NCBI GenBank assembly: GCA_050485645.1
Contig: JBJHBT010000023.1
Coordinates: 1-60,988, forward strand
Reading direction: 5' to 3'
Origin: JBJHBP01 sp050485645
Lineage (GTDB): Bacteria > Pseudomonadota > Gammaproteobacteria > Steroidobacterales > Rariloculaceae
DNA length: 60,988 nucleotides
Of this stretch, positions 8,483 through 17,546 are shown piece after piece. The notes below the pieces were generated by a model. The model was not told where the DNA came from, made no database searches, and was given only the letters and a program-made list of their open reading frames with translations. How positions within the stretch are numbered: the stretch's first letter is position 1; each line of letters opens with the position of its first letter. Both the position numbers and the translations under genes were made by a program.

Positions 8483-10912
8483 TCAGCGTTCCCCCATGAT
8501 ATCCGGCGATGCCGCCAGGACTTCGGTCGTGGTCGCCATCCGCATCCGGAACGGCACGCTGTCCACGATACCGAGCACCAGCGCCTCGAAAGTATAGTTG
8601 TCCGCGGCCGCCTCACGCACGATGGCGCGCACGGCCGGCATGTCGTAGTAGTGCACGTTGCGGCCGATCGCGTACATCAGCAACTTCTCCGTGACCGCCA
8701 TCGCGAAGCGCTCCGGTGTTTCCAGCAGCAGCCGCTTCACGTCCTCGACACCGTGTATCCACTGCCCATCGGGCAACTCGCTGGCGGCATCGATCGCAAG
8801 CCCCGCTTCGGAATCGCGCCAGCGGCCGACGGCGTCGAAGTGCTCGAAGGCGAGTCCGATCGGGTCCATCTGCGCATGGCAACCCGCGCAATCGGGGCTT
8901 TCGCGATGCATGGCCAGCGCGTCGCGCAGCGACAGCTCGGCACGTTCGTCGGGCACTTCGACTTCCAGCGCCGGCACGTCCGGCGGCGGCGGAGGTGGCG
9001 GTGAAGCGAGCAGGTTGTCGAGCACGAACTTGCCGCGCAGCACCGGCGAAGTGCGGGTGGGATAGGACGTCAGCGTCAGGATGCTGCCGTGCCCCAGCAG
9101 TCCACCGCGGGGACTGCCGGGTGGCAGGGTTACGCGTCGGAAGTCGCCGCCTTTCACATGCGGTATGCCGTAGTGATCGGCCAGTCGCTCATTCAGATAG
9201 GTGTAGTCGGCTGAGATCAGCTCGTGAATGCCGCGGCCGTCGAGCAGGATGCTCGCGACGAACAGCTGGGTTTCGCGAATGAAGGCCGTGCGCAGGCCGC
9301 GATCATAGTCGCGGAACAGGAACACGTCCGGATCCCTGAGCTCGACGTCGCCGAGGAACAGCCACTGCGTGGCGAAATTTTTCACCAGGGCGCCGGCGCG
9401 CGGATCGGCCAGCATGCGCCGCACCTGCGCGTGCAGCACGGCATCGTTCGCCAGTGAACCGTCGATCGCCAGATCGAGAAGCTCTTCATCCGGCAGACTG
9501 CTCCAGAGAAAGAAAGACAGGCGCGACGCGAGTTCGACGGGTGCCACCGCGAACGGCGTGTCCACTGTGGTGCCTTCGGGTACGCGTTCGATGCGATACA
9601 GAAACTGCGGACTGACCAGCAGCCGCTCCAGCGCGCGCTGTATGCCGGATTCAAATCCGCCCGCGTTGCGCCCTTCCTCGAAGAACGGCCACAGCGTATC
9701 CAGATCCGCATCGTTCGCCGGGCGTCGGTAAGCGTGCCGCGCGAGGCTTGCAAGTATCGAGCGTGCGCACGAGGCTTCCTCGTCAGCGCTGTTCGGTGTG
9801 CACTGGAAAATACGCTCGCGGCTCGGGGTGTGTCCCGGGCCGGTCGCGTTGTACGGACCGCTGATCGTAATCAGTTCCATTGCCGGCAGTTCGCCACGGC
9901 TGCGGCGCTGCACCCGCACGATGGACTCATCCAGGGCCAGCGTGCGACGGACGAAGGTCACGGCCACATCGCGCGTTCCCGCCTTTACCGGCAGCCGGAA
10001 CTCGAGCGCATCCTGCGTACGTGGCGCCCCCATGCGCACGCCGGTGGCTGTCGATGCCACGCGCTCGCCGTCGATGGCGATCTCCAGTGCATGCGGTTCC
10101 GAGGCGGTACCCGCCATGTCGATGCGGAACAGGTACTCGCCGTCGAGCGGAAACCAGGTGGTGGTGGCAAGACCGCCGCGCGTACCCGCCGGCAGGCCGT
10201 CGAACGCCTGATCCTGCGGCAGCTCCAGCGGCATGCGATAGCGGTTCACCAGCACCGGCATGTCCTTGTCACCGACGGCGAGGCGGCTGATCCTGCGCGC
10301 GGCTTCCAGATACCGCTCCATGACGACGGGCGAGACGAACAGCAGATCGGCGATGTTGTCGAAGCCGCTGGTGGCGTTGTCGGCCGGGAGCAGCAGTTCG
10401 AAGTCCATTTCCGCCGGCAGATGCTCCAGTCGCAGCAGATCACGTATGGCGTTGCGGTATTCGGTGCGTGTCAGACGGTGGAACTGCGGAACGCGGCCGG
10501 CATCGGGCTGCTTCGCAGCGTGATCATCCAGCGCGCGTTCCAGAAAATGCGCCATGCGATCGTAACCTGCCGCATCGGGACGCGGCGCATCCGGAGGCGG
10601 CATCGCACCGGCACGCAGCTTGTGTGCGACTTTCTCCCACTTCTCCGCGTGCGCACCGATTGCGTTCAGCTGTGTCGTGTTGATGAAGAGGTCGCCGGAG
10701 CGGCTGGCGGCATCGTGACAGTCGCCGCAGTAGCGTTGCAGGGCACTGGTGGTGAAGTCGGCGTCCTGCGCGTGCGTCGCGGCCTCGAACGCCGCGCTCT
10801 GGAAGGGCATGCTCTGGAAAGGCCTGTTACCGGAAAAATGAAAACCGGCAAAGACGGCTGCCGCAACCAGCGCCGTCGTCAGAACACCCCCGATCAAGCG
10901 CCCGCTGCGCAT
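8483..10912 (-). CDS. DUF1592-family multi-domain cytochrome-like protein
   Basis: This 809-residue protein has an N-terminal membrane anchor or signal (residues 6-25) and a haem-binding CXXCH at about C62-H66 (YCGDCHDAASRSGDL). The DUF1587/1595/1592/1588/1585 domain series follows: FHRLTRTEYRNAIRDLL, then ELASRLSFFLWSSLPDEELL, then the C-terminal DYTYLNERLADHYGI. A second CXXCH lies near the C-terminus (CAGCHAQMDPIGLAFEH). Such proteins are periplasmic and probably redox-active, but their substrate is unknown. The gene starts a two-gene operon with DUF1552 and diverges from the ankyrin gene. The N-terminus holds a small internal repeat, PFQSMPFQS. Confidence 0.9.
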   Translation of the reverse strand: MRSGRLIGGVLTTALVAAAVFAGFHFSGNRPFQSMPFQSAAFEAATHAQDADFTTSALQRYCGDCHDAASRSGDLFINTTQLNAIGAHAEKWEKVAHKLRAGAMPPPDAPRPDAAGYDRMAHFLERALDDHAAKQPDAGRVPQFHRLTRTEYRNAIRDLLRLEHLPAEMDFELLLPADNATSGFDNIADLLFVSPVVMERYLEAARRISRLAVGDKDMPVLVNRYRMPLELPQDQAFDGLPAGTRGGLATTTWFPLDGEYLFRIDMAGTASEPHALEIAIDGERVASTATGVRMGAPRTQDALEFRLPVKAGTRDVAVTFVRRTLALDESIVRVQRRSRGELPAMELITISGPYNATGPGHTPSRERIFQCTPNSADEEASCARSILASLARHAYRRPANDADLDTLWPFFEEGRNAGGFESGIQRALERLLVSPQFLYRIERVPEGTTVDTPFAVAPVELASRLSFFLWSSLPDEELLDLAIDGSLANDAVLHAQVRRMLADPRAGALVKNFATQWLFLGDVELRDPDVFLFRDYDRGLRTAFIRETQLFVASILLDGRGIHELISADYTYLNERLADHYGIPHVKGGDFRRVTLPPGSPRGGLLGHGSILTLTSYPTRTSPVLRGKFVLDNLLASPPPPPPPDVPALEVEVPDERAELSLRDALAMHRESPDCAGCHAQMDPIGLAFEHFDAVGRWRDSEAGLAIDAASELPDGQWIHGVEDVKRLLLETPERFAMAVTEKLLMYAIGRNVHYYDMPAVRAIVREAAADNYTFEALVLGIVDSVPFRMRMATTTEVLAASPDIMGER

Positions 10913-11083
10913 ACCCTGCTACCTTGGCCCCCCGCTCGAAGGCGTTGATTGTTGTTTCCGGCCGTCCCGTCCGTCACAGTGGCAGGCTCTGCCCGCTGAC
11001 CGGCGTGGCCCATCATGGCAGTAGCAGGGACTTTGAAACCGGCAGGGTAATTTGTACCATAGGTCCAATTGAATACAAAATTC

Positions 11084-11115
11084 ATCGAGGGTGGCTGCTG
11101 ATCGAGGGTGGCTGC
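11084..11115. repeat. Tandem duplication, 15 of 17 bases shared
   Basis: ATCGAGGGTGGCTGC occurs at 11084-11098 and again at 11101-11115, two adjacent 17-base units that differ only at the end. It lies in the non-coding leader upstream of the ankyrin gene. Confidence 0.8.
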
Positions 11116-11168
11116 GTCGCCATGCGCCGCCATTCGTGTTGCGGTACCGGTTTCCGACGCCATGCTGA

Positions 11169-11208
11169 TTCCTGTTCCTGTTCCTGTTCCTGTTCCTGTT
11201 CCTGTTCC
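11169..11208. repeat. Hexanucleotide array (TTCCTG)6 plus partial unit
   Basis: Six perfect TTCCTG units occupy 11169-11204, followed by TTCC. The array ends 28 bases before the ankyrin start codon. Read in frame it would add Val-Pro repeats to an N-terminal extension, but the signal peptide starts later, so it is more likely leader DNA. Six-base units do not change the reading frame, so slippage would alter spacing or mRNA structure rather than switch the frame. Confidence 0.85.
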
Positions 11209-11236
11209 GGGCGCTGTCGTGCGGAAGGTTGACGTC

Positions 11237-12820
11237 ATGTTGCGAGCATTGCGTATTGTCGTTGCGGTCATCGCCACCGGCATCGCTGCATCCGCCCAGG
11301 GCGGCGACCGCGAACTGCTCGAGGCCAGCGCGACGGGTGACCTCGACACCGTTCGTTCGCTGGTCGCCACCGGCCAGGACGTCGACGTTGCCGGGCCCGA
11401 CGGTTCCACCGCCCTGCACAGCGCCATCCGCCACCGTCACGCGGCGCTTGTTGAACTCCTGCTGGCGTTCGGTGCCGATCCGACGGTGACCACACGCAAT
11501 GACGTGACGCCGCTGTCGCTGGCCGCGCACGATGGTCAGGCCGGTACGATCGAGCAGTTGCTGGCGCATGGCGCCGATCCCAACGAACGCTCGGCGGAAG
11601 GCCAGACGCCTTTGATGCTGGCGGCGCTCAACGGGCGTTCCGATGCGCTGCGGGTGCTGCTGGACCACGGTGCGGATGTGAATGCCAGGGAGCGGTTCCG
11701 TGGTCAGACGGCGTTGATGTGGGCGGCCGGCGCGGGCAACGTGAGGGCGATTCATCTGCTGGTGGATCACGGCGCGAATATCTCGGCGCGTTCCGCCGCC
11801 GGATTCACTGCGCTGCTGTTCGCAGTGCGCAATGCAGAGCTTTCTGCCGTGCAGGCACTGATCGGACTCGGTGCCGACGTCAACGACATCGGGCCGGAAG
11901 ACACCAGCGCACTGAACATCGCGGTGGTCAACGCCTACTACGAGGTGGCGTCGCTGCTCGTCTCGCATGGCGCCGACCCGAACCTGCCCGATGCCCGCGG
12001 TTCGCCGCTGCACACCATCGCCTGGCTGCGCAAACCCGGCGCCACCGGCAACGCCGGTGTGGGCGGCGAGGTGGAAGCACCGGCTCGACCGGTGGGCAAT
12101 GTCACCAGCCTCGAGCTGGTACGCCAGCTGCTCGACGCCGGCGCCGATCCCAACGTGCGTATCGACTGGCCTGAACTGCGATTCACCGCGCTGGTGGGAA
12201 TGGCCAGGAATCCGCCCGGCCTCGTCGTCGGCCGTCACATGCTCACCTACAACGGCGCCACCGCCTTCTATGTGGCCGCCAGGAACGGCGATGCCGAGCT
12301 GATGCGGCTGCTAGCCGAAGGCGGCGCCGACCCCACGCTGCCGAACCGCTTCGGCATCACGCCGCTGATGATGGCCGCCGGTCTGGATACCTGGGAAGGC
12401 GAGACGCCCGGACCATACAACGGGGTGCCCGAGTCCGAGCGGCTCGAGGCGGTGAAGCTCGCCATCGAGCTTGGCAATGACGTGAATGCGCACGCCGACT
12501 TTGGCGGCTATCCGATGCACGGCACCCCCGAGTACACGCTGCTGTACTACCCGCACAATCTCGATGAGCTCGTCGACCTGGGCATGGGTGATCCGCGCTG
12601 GGATGGCAGCACGGCCCTGCATGGTTCGATCATCTCCGGACAGCCGTCGATCACCCGCTATCTGATTGAGCAGGGCGCGGATGTGAACGCCCGCACGCGG
12701 CTTGGCTGGACGCCATTGATGATGTCGCGCGGCGTGTTCCTTGCCAATGCCTCGCGGGAGTTCCCGGAAGCCGAAGCCATCCTGCTGGAGGCGCTGGTGA
12801 CATCAGAGCAGGCGCGGTAG
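11237..12820 (+). CDS. Exported ankyrin-repeat protein
   Basis: I chose the ATG at 11237 because it gives a clean signal peptide (MLRALRIVVAVIATGIAASA) followed by QGGDREL; upstream in-frame starts would translate the hexamer array. The 527-residue protein is almost entirely ankyrin repeats, with about ten or more recognisable units such as STALHSAIRHRHAALVELLL, TPLMLAALNGRSDALRVLL and LMRLLAEGGADPTLPNRFG. The units around residues 250-300 and 390-450 are less regular. Ankyrin arrays bind other proteins, and this one should do so in the periplasm. It diverges from the DUF1592/DUF1552 operon, and I infer a shared process. No catalytic domain is seen. Confidence 0.88.
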   Translation: MLRALRIVVAVIATGIAASAQGGDRELLEASATGDLDTVRSLVATGQDVDVAGPDGSTALHSAIRHRHAALVELLLAFGADPTVTTRNDVTPLSLAAHDGQAGTIEQLLAHGADPNERSAEGQTPLMLAALNGRSDALRVLLDHGADVNARERFRGQTALMWAAGAGNVRAIHLLVDHGANISARSAAGFTALLFAVRNAELSAVQALIGLGADVNDIGPEDTSALNIAVVNAYYEVASLLVSHGADPNLPDARGSPLHTIAWLRKPGATGNAGVGGEVEAPARPVGNVTSLELVRQLLDAGADPNVRIDWPELRFTALVGMARNPPGLVVGRHMLTYNGATAFYVAARNGDAELMRLLAEGGADPTLPNRFGITPLMMAAGLDTWEGETPGPYNGVPESERLEAVKLAIELGNDVNAHADFGGYPMHGTPEYTLLYYPHNLDELVDLGMGDPRWDGSTALHGSIISGQPSITRYLIEQGADVNARTRLGWTPLMMSRGVFLANASREFPEAEAILLEALVTSEQAR

Positions 12821-13013
12821 CGCCTCTGGCCTGCTCTGACCGTGCGGTCCGGTGCGGCCATGTGCCGCGCCCCGCTGGCGCGCAGACCCGCGCAGCGGCG
12901 CGGCACCCGTCGGGCAGGCACGGCCAGCGTGACGGTCGCGGTTCGGGTTGCGGCCAAGGACTCACGCCACCCGGCGCCCGACAATCAGGCGCGCGACAGC
13001 GCCGCTCAGCGAC

Positions 13014-13019
13014 TATAAT
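13014..13019 (+). promoter_or_regulatory. Consensus -10 element for the RND/ABC operon
   Basis: TATAAT is a perfect sigma-70 -10 box, 31 bases before the first start codon of the cluster. No good -35 hexamer lies 16-18 bases upstream (the region is GC-rich), so an activator may be needed. No other promoter-like sequence is evident before the next five genes, which are tightly packed. Confidence 0.5.
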
Positions 13020-13050
13020 CCGTGCCGGACATTCCCGCGGGGGGGAAAGT

Positions 13051-13971
13051 ATGGCCACGGTCATCGTTGCCGAAGGCGTCAGCCAGATCTATAAGAACGG
13101 TACGGTTGCGCTGGACGACGTCAGTCTTCAGATAGGCACCGGTCTGTTCGGACTCCTTGGTGCGAACGGTGCAGGCAAGAGCACATTGATGCGCATCGTC
13201 TGTACGCTGCTCGTGCCCACCCGTGGCCGCGTGCTGGTGAACGGGCTCGATGTGGTGAAGCAGCGTCGTGATGTACGGGGGTTGTTCGGCTACCTGCCCC
13301 AGGAGTTCAGCGCATGGCGGCTTCAGACGGTACGCGAGGTGCTGGACACGCTGGCGGCATTGTCCGGCGTTCGTGAAGCAGCTACCCGTCGGCGTCGCAT
13401 CTCCGAAGTGCTGGAGTCCGTCGGCCTGGGCAAGGTCGCCGACCGCAAGGTGAAGCAGCTGTCGGGCGGCATGACGCGGCGTCTTGGTGTGGCGCAGGCG
13501 CTGATACACGAGCCGCGCGTGCTGATCGTCGATGAGCCCACCGTGGGACTGGATCCCGAGGAGCGGCTTCGTTTTCGCCAGCTGATGGCCGAACTCGGCC
13601 GCGACCGCGCCATCGTCCTGTCCACCCACATCGTTGCCGACCTCGGCTCGGGCTGCAACGACATCGCGCTGCTGGATCGCGGCACGGTCGCGTTTCGTGG
13701 CGCGCCCGCCGAACTCGTCCGGCGGGCCGGCGGCCGCGTCGTCGAGATCACCGTGCCCGAAACCGCCGAGGCCGATGTTGCGCAGCGCATGGAAATCGTG
13801 CAACGCCGCTCGTCCGGCGGTACGACGGTGCTGCGCGGCGTGGTCAGTGATGGCAGCACGCCCGCCGAAGCGCGTCTGGTCGATGACATCACGCTCGAAG
13901 AAGCCTATCTGGCCTTCATGGTGGGTCGCGGCCGTTCGCTGGACGAACTCGAGGCGGTGGACGGCGTATAG
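13051..13971 (+). CDS. ABC transporter ATP-binding protein
   Basis: The 306-residue protein has every ATPase element: Walker A GANGAGKST (K43), Q-loop in YLPQEFSAWR, signature LSGGMTRRLG, Walker B VLIVDEPTVGLD and the H-loop STHIVADLG. The GYLPQEF form of the Q-loop and the C-terminal extension (residues 225-306) are typical of ATPases serving ABC-2 exporters. It should power the ABC-2 permease encoded immediately downstream. The ATG at 13051 follows a G/A-rich ribosome-binding stretch (GGGGGGGAAAG). It is the first gene of a six-gene operon whose fifth gene carries a very similar ATPase domain. Confidence 0.93.
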   Translation: MATVIVAEGVSQIYKNGTVALDDVSLQIGTGLFGLLGANGAGKSTLMRIVCTLLVPTRGRVLVNGLDVVKQRRDVRGLFGYLPQEFSAWRLQTVREVLDTLAALSGVREAATRRRRISEVLESVGLGKVADRKVKQLSGGMTRRLGVAQALIHEPRVLIVDEPTVGLDPEERLRFRQLMAELGRDRAIVLSTHIVADLGSGCNDIALLDRGTVAFRGAPAELVRRAGGRVVEITVPETAEADVAQRMEIVQRRSSGGTTVLRGVVSDGSTPAEARLVDDITLEEAYLAFMVGRGRSLDELEAVDGV

Positions 13972-14039
13972 CCGATCGCCAGGACCATCACACGTAACCA
14001 TGCCCAGGCACACGTCCGGACGGGCAGGGGGCAACACCA

Positions 14040-17000
14040 ATGATCGATGTCGGTAATATCATGGCCGTCGCGCGCATGGAACGTCGTCACACACGACGGC
14101 TTGTGCGCTACTGGGTTTTCATAGCGATCGCCTACCTGTTCGGTCTCGGCGCCTTCCTGTACTACAGCGGACTGCACGCGTTCCTGTCATCGATATCGGC
14201 CAGTGTCGGCATGATCGGACCGCGCTATCTGATCGCCGCGATCGGGCTGTACTACCTCACCGGATTCGTGCTGGCCATCGTGTTTCTGGGCTTTGACGTA
14301 CGCGCCCGCGATGTCCGCGAGGGCGTGGTCGAGGTGCTCGATGCCAGGCCGCTCACCAATCTCGAGCTGGTGGCCGGCCGCTTCGTGGCGCTGTTCCTGA
14401 GTGCGTGGCTGCCGATCGTCGTGCTGGCGGTCATCATGCAGGCGCTGGGCCTGCTGTTGCCGCTGCTGGGCTCGCCGGTGGGCGCCACCATCGAGCCGCG
14501 CTCGCTGCTGTACTTCGTTGGTCCGATGGCCGTGCCGGCGATCGCCGTGGTCATCGCACTGGTCTTTGTTGTAACGCTGCTGGTACGCCATCGCCTTGTG
14601 GCCGCGCTGCTGTGCATTGCGATCATCAGCGCGATGTACTGGGCACTGTTCACACTGCCGGTGCCCTATGCACCCTTCTTCGATTTCCCCGGCATCATTC
14701 TGGCCGCATCGCCATCCGACATCGTGCCGGCGTTCACTCAAGCCGGTGGCTGGCTGCACCGCGCCGGCGTGCTGATCGTCGCACTCGGCCTGGTCGGTCT
14801 GGCTGCCGTCATCCACCCGCGTCTGGATGGCGGGCAGCGGCTTCACATCGCGGCCGTGTCGCTGGCCATCATGCTGGTGGGCGTGCTCGCCATCGGACAG
14901 ACCACGCATCGGCTGATGCGTGATGCCGGCCAGGTCGAGCATTGGCGTGCCGTTCACGAATCGCGCAGTGGCGACGACGTGGCGGAGATCCGCTCCATTG
15001 AAGGTTCCGTCGAAATCCATCCCGGCCGGCGACTGGATGCGGTTCTGCGGCTGACGCTGGCTGCGCCGGATGATCGCGCACTCCGTCAGCTGCTGCTGAC
15101 GTTGAATCCCGGCTTCACCATCACGACGGTTCAGACCGCGGATGGCGGGCCTCTGACCTTCACGCATCGCGATGGTCTTCTGGAAGTCGAACTGCCACGT
15201 CCGCTGGGTGCCGGTGAGTCACTGTCGTTGCAGCTGCACTACGACGGACGCCCGGATGTGCGTTTCGGCTACCTCGACAGTGTGATCAGTACCGAGCAGC
15301 TGCGTGTGAATCAGGCACAGATCGCCATCCTCGGCTACGAGCGGGCGATATTCGACCGCCGCTATGTGGCGCTGATGCCCGGAGTTCACTGGCTGCCGGC
15401 ATCCGGTGTGGATGTCGGTCGCGGCGACCGCCGCCATCGCGCCACGGACTACTTCTCGGTGGCGCTCGATGTGGAGGTCCCGGATGGCTGGCTGGTGGCC
15501 GGCCCGGGCAGCCGTGAGTCGCTGCCTGCCTCCGACGGCCGCAGCCGCTATCGTTTCGCGCCGGCTGTCGCGGTGCCGGAAGTGGCGCTGATGGCCGGGC
15601 GTTTCCATCGCGTTGCCACCCGTGTCAGCGACATTACCTTCGAGCTGCTGCTGCACCCCGCGCATACCGCCGGCCTCGAGTACCTGGCCGACACGGGCGA
15701 GGAGATCGAAGCCTTCATTGCCGAGCGCCTGGAGGTCGCGGAGCAGGCGGGGTTGGCTTATCCGTTCGATGCGTTCACGGTGGTCGAGGTGCCTAATCGG
15801 CTGCGTGGTTTCGGAGGCGGCTGGCGGCTGGACACCACGCTGGCGCCTCCCGCCATGATGCTGCTGCGCGAGACCAGCTTTCCGACCGCACGCTTCGATG
15901 TCGACGTGTTCGTGATGTTTGGCAATCGGGATGTCGAGCAGCAGGGCGGGCAGGCGCGCGTCAATCGCAACCGGCTGGTGAGCTTTTTCAGCAACGATTT
16001 TTCCGGCGGCAATCTGTTCACGGGCGCGGCCAGATCTTTCTACGGACACCGCACATCGGCTGTCGGCGAAGGCGCGATCGCGCTGGACTACGCGCTGGAA
16101 GAGCTGGCGACGCTGCTGCTGGCCGGCAACAGCAGTTACTTTTCCGCGCACCTGTTCACCAACATCAACGATGCGGCCGTCAGCGCCGTGTCGAACATGG
16201 GCGGCGGCGGTTCGGTGGCGAACTCGATGATCCGCTCACGCACCTCTCAGCCTGAAGTCTGGGACGCGGTGCTGGATACGTCGCTGGCCAGCGTGGATCC
16301 GTGGGATGACCCGCAGCGCACCATCGATCTCCTGACGTTGAAAGGCGGGCGCATGGCCCAGGCGCTGCACGACACGCTGGGTAACCAGGCGGTGGCGGAG
16401 CTGCTGGCGGGGCTGCTCGACCGGCATGGCGGCAGCTCATTCTCGCTGCAGGACTTCGTGGCTGCGGGTGAGCGTGTCGACCCCGGGCTCGGCGAGCTGT
16501 TCGAGGACTGGATCAGCAGCACCGGACTGCCCGGGTTCATTGCCGAAAGCGCTGAACTCGTCCGCCTTCCCGATGGTCCCGGTGGTGAGCCGCGCTACCA
16601 GGTGCTGATGCGGCTCAGCAACGATGAGCCGGTGGTCGGGTTCACCCGCATTGCATGGATGATGCAGCCCGGCGCGGCACGCACCTTCAGCGATCCGCTG
16701 CGTGTTCCCGGCAACAGCACGGTGGAATTTGGCACGGTGCTGTCGGCGCCGCCCTATGCGCTGTTCGTGCACCCCTACCTGTCCCTGAACCGCAACGACT
16801 TTCTGGGCGCCGTGTTGAATCGCGAATCGATTCCGCGACGTGATGTCGAGCCGCTGAACGGCGTTCGCGAGGTGCCCTATGGCACCGGCCGTGATCCGCG
16901 CATCTTCGTCGACGATCTGGATGATGGCTTCCACATCCTCACTACGGAGAACGGCGGCACGATGCGTCTGGCAGGAAGACAGACCGATGACGCCGGTACC

Positions 17001-17546
17001 GATCACGGTCTGCCGGTGGCCACCGGACCTCAGGCGCCGCGGGAATGGAGTCGGCGTGCGGTGGAATCGTCCTGGGGCCGCTATCGCCACACCATCGCCT
17101 ATGTGGGCGCGGGCGACGGTTCGCGTCGCGCGGTGATGCCGGCGCAGCTGCCGGCGGCCGGCGTCTGGGCGCTGGAAATACACATACCGTTCCTGCAATT
17201 TCTCCAACCCCCGGCACGCGGCACCTGGCATCTGGAAATCGTCAGCGCGCAGGGACGCCGGCCGGTGAGCTACGATGCGAGTATCGCCAACACCGGCTGG
17301 AATCTGGTCGGTGAGTTCGATCTGCCCGCGGGCGAGGTCCGCGTGGAACTGACTGATCTCACCGACGGTCGCATGGTGGTTGCCGACGCGATTGCCTGGT
17401 CACCGGTGCGTGTTGCAGCGCAGACATCCGACGGGCGGACGCCCGGTGCGGATGCAGACGATCCGGATACCGCTTCGGACACGGAAGCGGATGCAGCAGC
17501 TCCGGTTGCGGATGGCTCGGACACAGCCGGACCGGCGGCGCCATGA
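14040..17546 (+). CDS. ABC-2 permease fused to an inactive M1 peptidase-like domain
   Basis: This 1168-residue protein begins with an ABC-2-type membrane region (about residues 20-290, six or seven helices, with RYWVFIAIAYLFGLGAFLY first). A large presumably extracytoplasmic part follows, resembling M1 aminopeptidases. The peptidase C-terminal half is recognisable (KGGRMAQALHDTLGNQAVAE, then LFEDWISSTGLPGF), but the zinc motif HEXXH is replaced by EELAT (residues 687-691), so it should not be a zinc peptidase. The tail is rich in Asp and Ala. ABC-2/M1 fusions paired with a neighbouring ATPase are known; the loss of the zinc site is the unusual point. Its stop overlaps the next ATG as ATGA. 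Confidence 0.8.
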   Translation: MIDVGNIMAVARMERRHTRRLVRYWVFIAIAYLFGLGAFLYYSGLHAFLSSISASVGMIGPRYLIAAIGLYYLTGFVLAIVFLGFDVRARDVREGVVEVLDARPLTNLELVAGRFVALFLSAWLPIVVLAVIMQALGLLLPLLGSPVGATIEPRSLLYFVGPMAVPAIAVVIALVFVVTLLVRHRLVAALLCIAIISAMYWALFTLPVPYAPFFDFPGIILAASPSDIVPAFTQAGGWLHRAGVLIVALGLVGLAAVIHPRLDGGQRLHIAAVSLAIMLVGVLAIGQTTHRLMRDAGQVEHWRAVHESRSGDDVAEIRSIEGSVEIHPGRRLDAVLRLTLAAPDDRALRQLLLTLNPGFTITTVQTADGGPLTFTHRDGLLEVELPRPLGAGESLSLQLHYDGRPDVRFGYLDSVISTEQLRVNQAQIAILGYERAIFDRRYVALMPGVHWLPASGVDVGRGDRRHRATDYFSVALDVEVPDGWLVAGPGSRESLPASDGRSRYRFAPAVAVPEVALMAGRFHRVATRVSDITFELLLHPAHTAGLEYLADTGEEIEAFIAERLEVAEQAGLAYPFDAFTVVEVPNRLRGFGGGWRLDTTLAPPAMMLLRETSFPTARFDVDVFVMFGNRDVEQQGGQARVNRNRLVSFFSNDFSGGNLFTGAARSFYGHRTSAVGEGAIALDYALEELATLLLAGNSSYFSAHLFTNINDAAVSAVSNMGGGGSVANSMIRSRTSQPEVWDAVLDTSLASVDPWDDPQRTIDLLTLKGGRMAQALHDTLGNQAVAELLAGLLDRHGGSSFSLQDFVAAGERVDPGLGELFEDWISSTGLPGFIAESAELVRLPDGPGGEPRYQVLMRLSNDEPVVGFTRIAWMMQPGAARTFSDPLRVPGNSTVEFGTVLSAPPYALFVHPYLSLNRNDFLGAVLNRESIPRRDVEPLNGVREVPYGTGRDPRIFVDDLDDGFHILTTENGGTMRLAGRQTDDAGTDHGLPVATGPQAPREWSRRAVESSWGRYRHTIAYVGAGDGSRRAVMPAQLPAAGVWALEIHIPFLQFLQPPARGTWHLEIVSAQGRRPVSYDASIANTGWNLVGEFDLPAGEVRVELTDLTDGRMVVADAIAWSPVRVAAQTSDGRTPGADADDPDTASDTEADAAAPVADGSDTAGPAAP

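Larger units (their letters stand above)
10913..11236. promoter_or_regulatory. Divergent intergenic region with two tandem repeats
   Basis: These 324 bases separate the DUF1592 gene from the ankyrin gene. The centre is AT-richer (TTTGTACCATAGGTCCAATTG near 11051) and probably holds the promoters, although I could not fix clear -35/-10 pairs. Two repeat arrays lie on the ankyrin side: a 17-bp tandem duplication at 11084-11115 and a hexanucleotide array at 11169-11208. Confidence 0.45.

Noticed and set aside
11108..11236. In-frame upstream starts of the ankyrin gene that would encode a Val-Pro repeat leader
   Set aside because: The ATG at 11237 gives a proper signal peptide, whereas the upstream starts would bury it.
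12863..12905. Imperfect GC-rich hairpin after the ankyrin gene
   Set aside because: It has bulges and no T-tract; in DNA this GC-rich it does not stand out enough to call a terminator.
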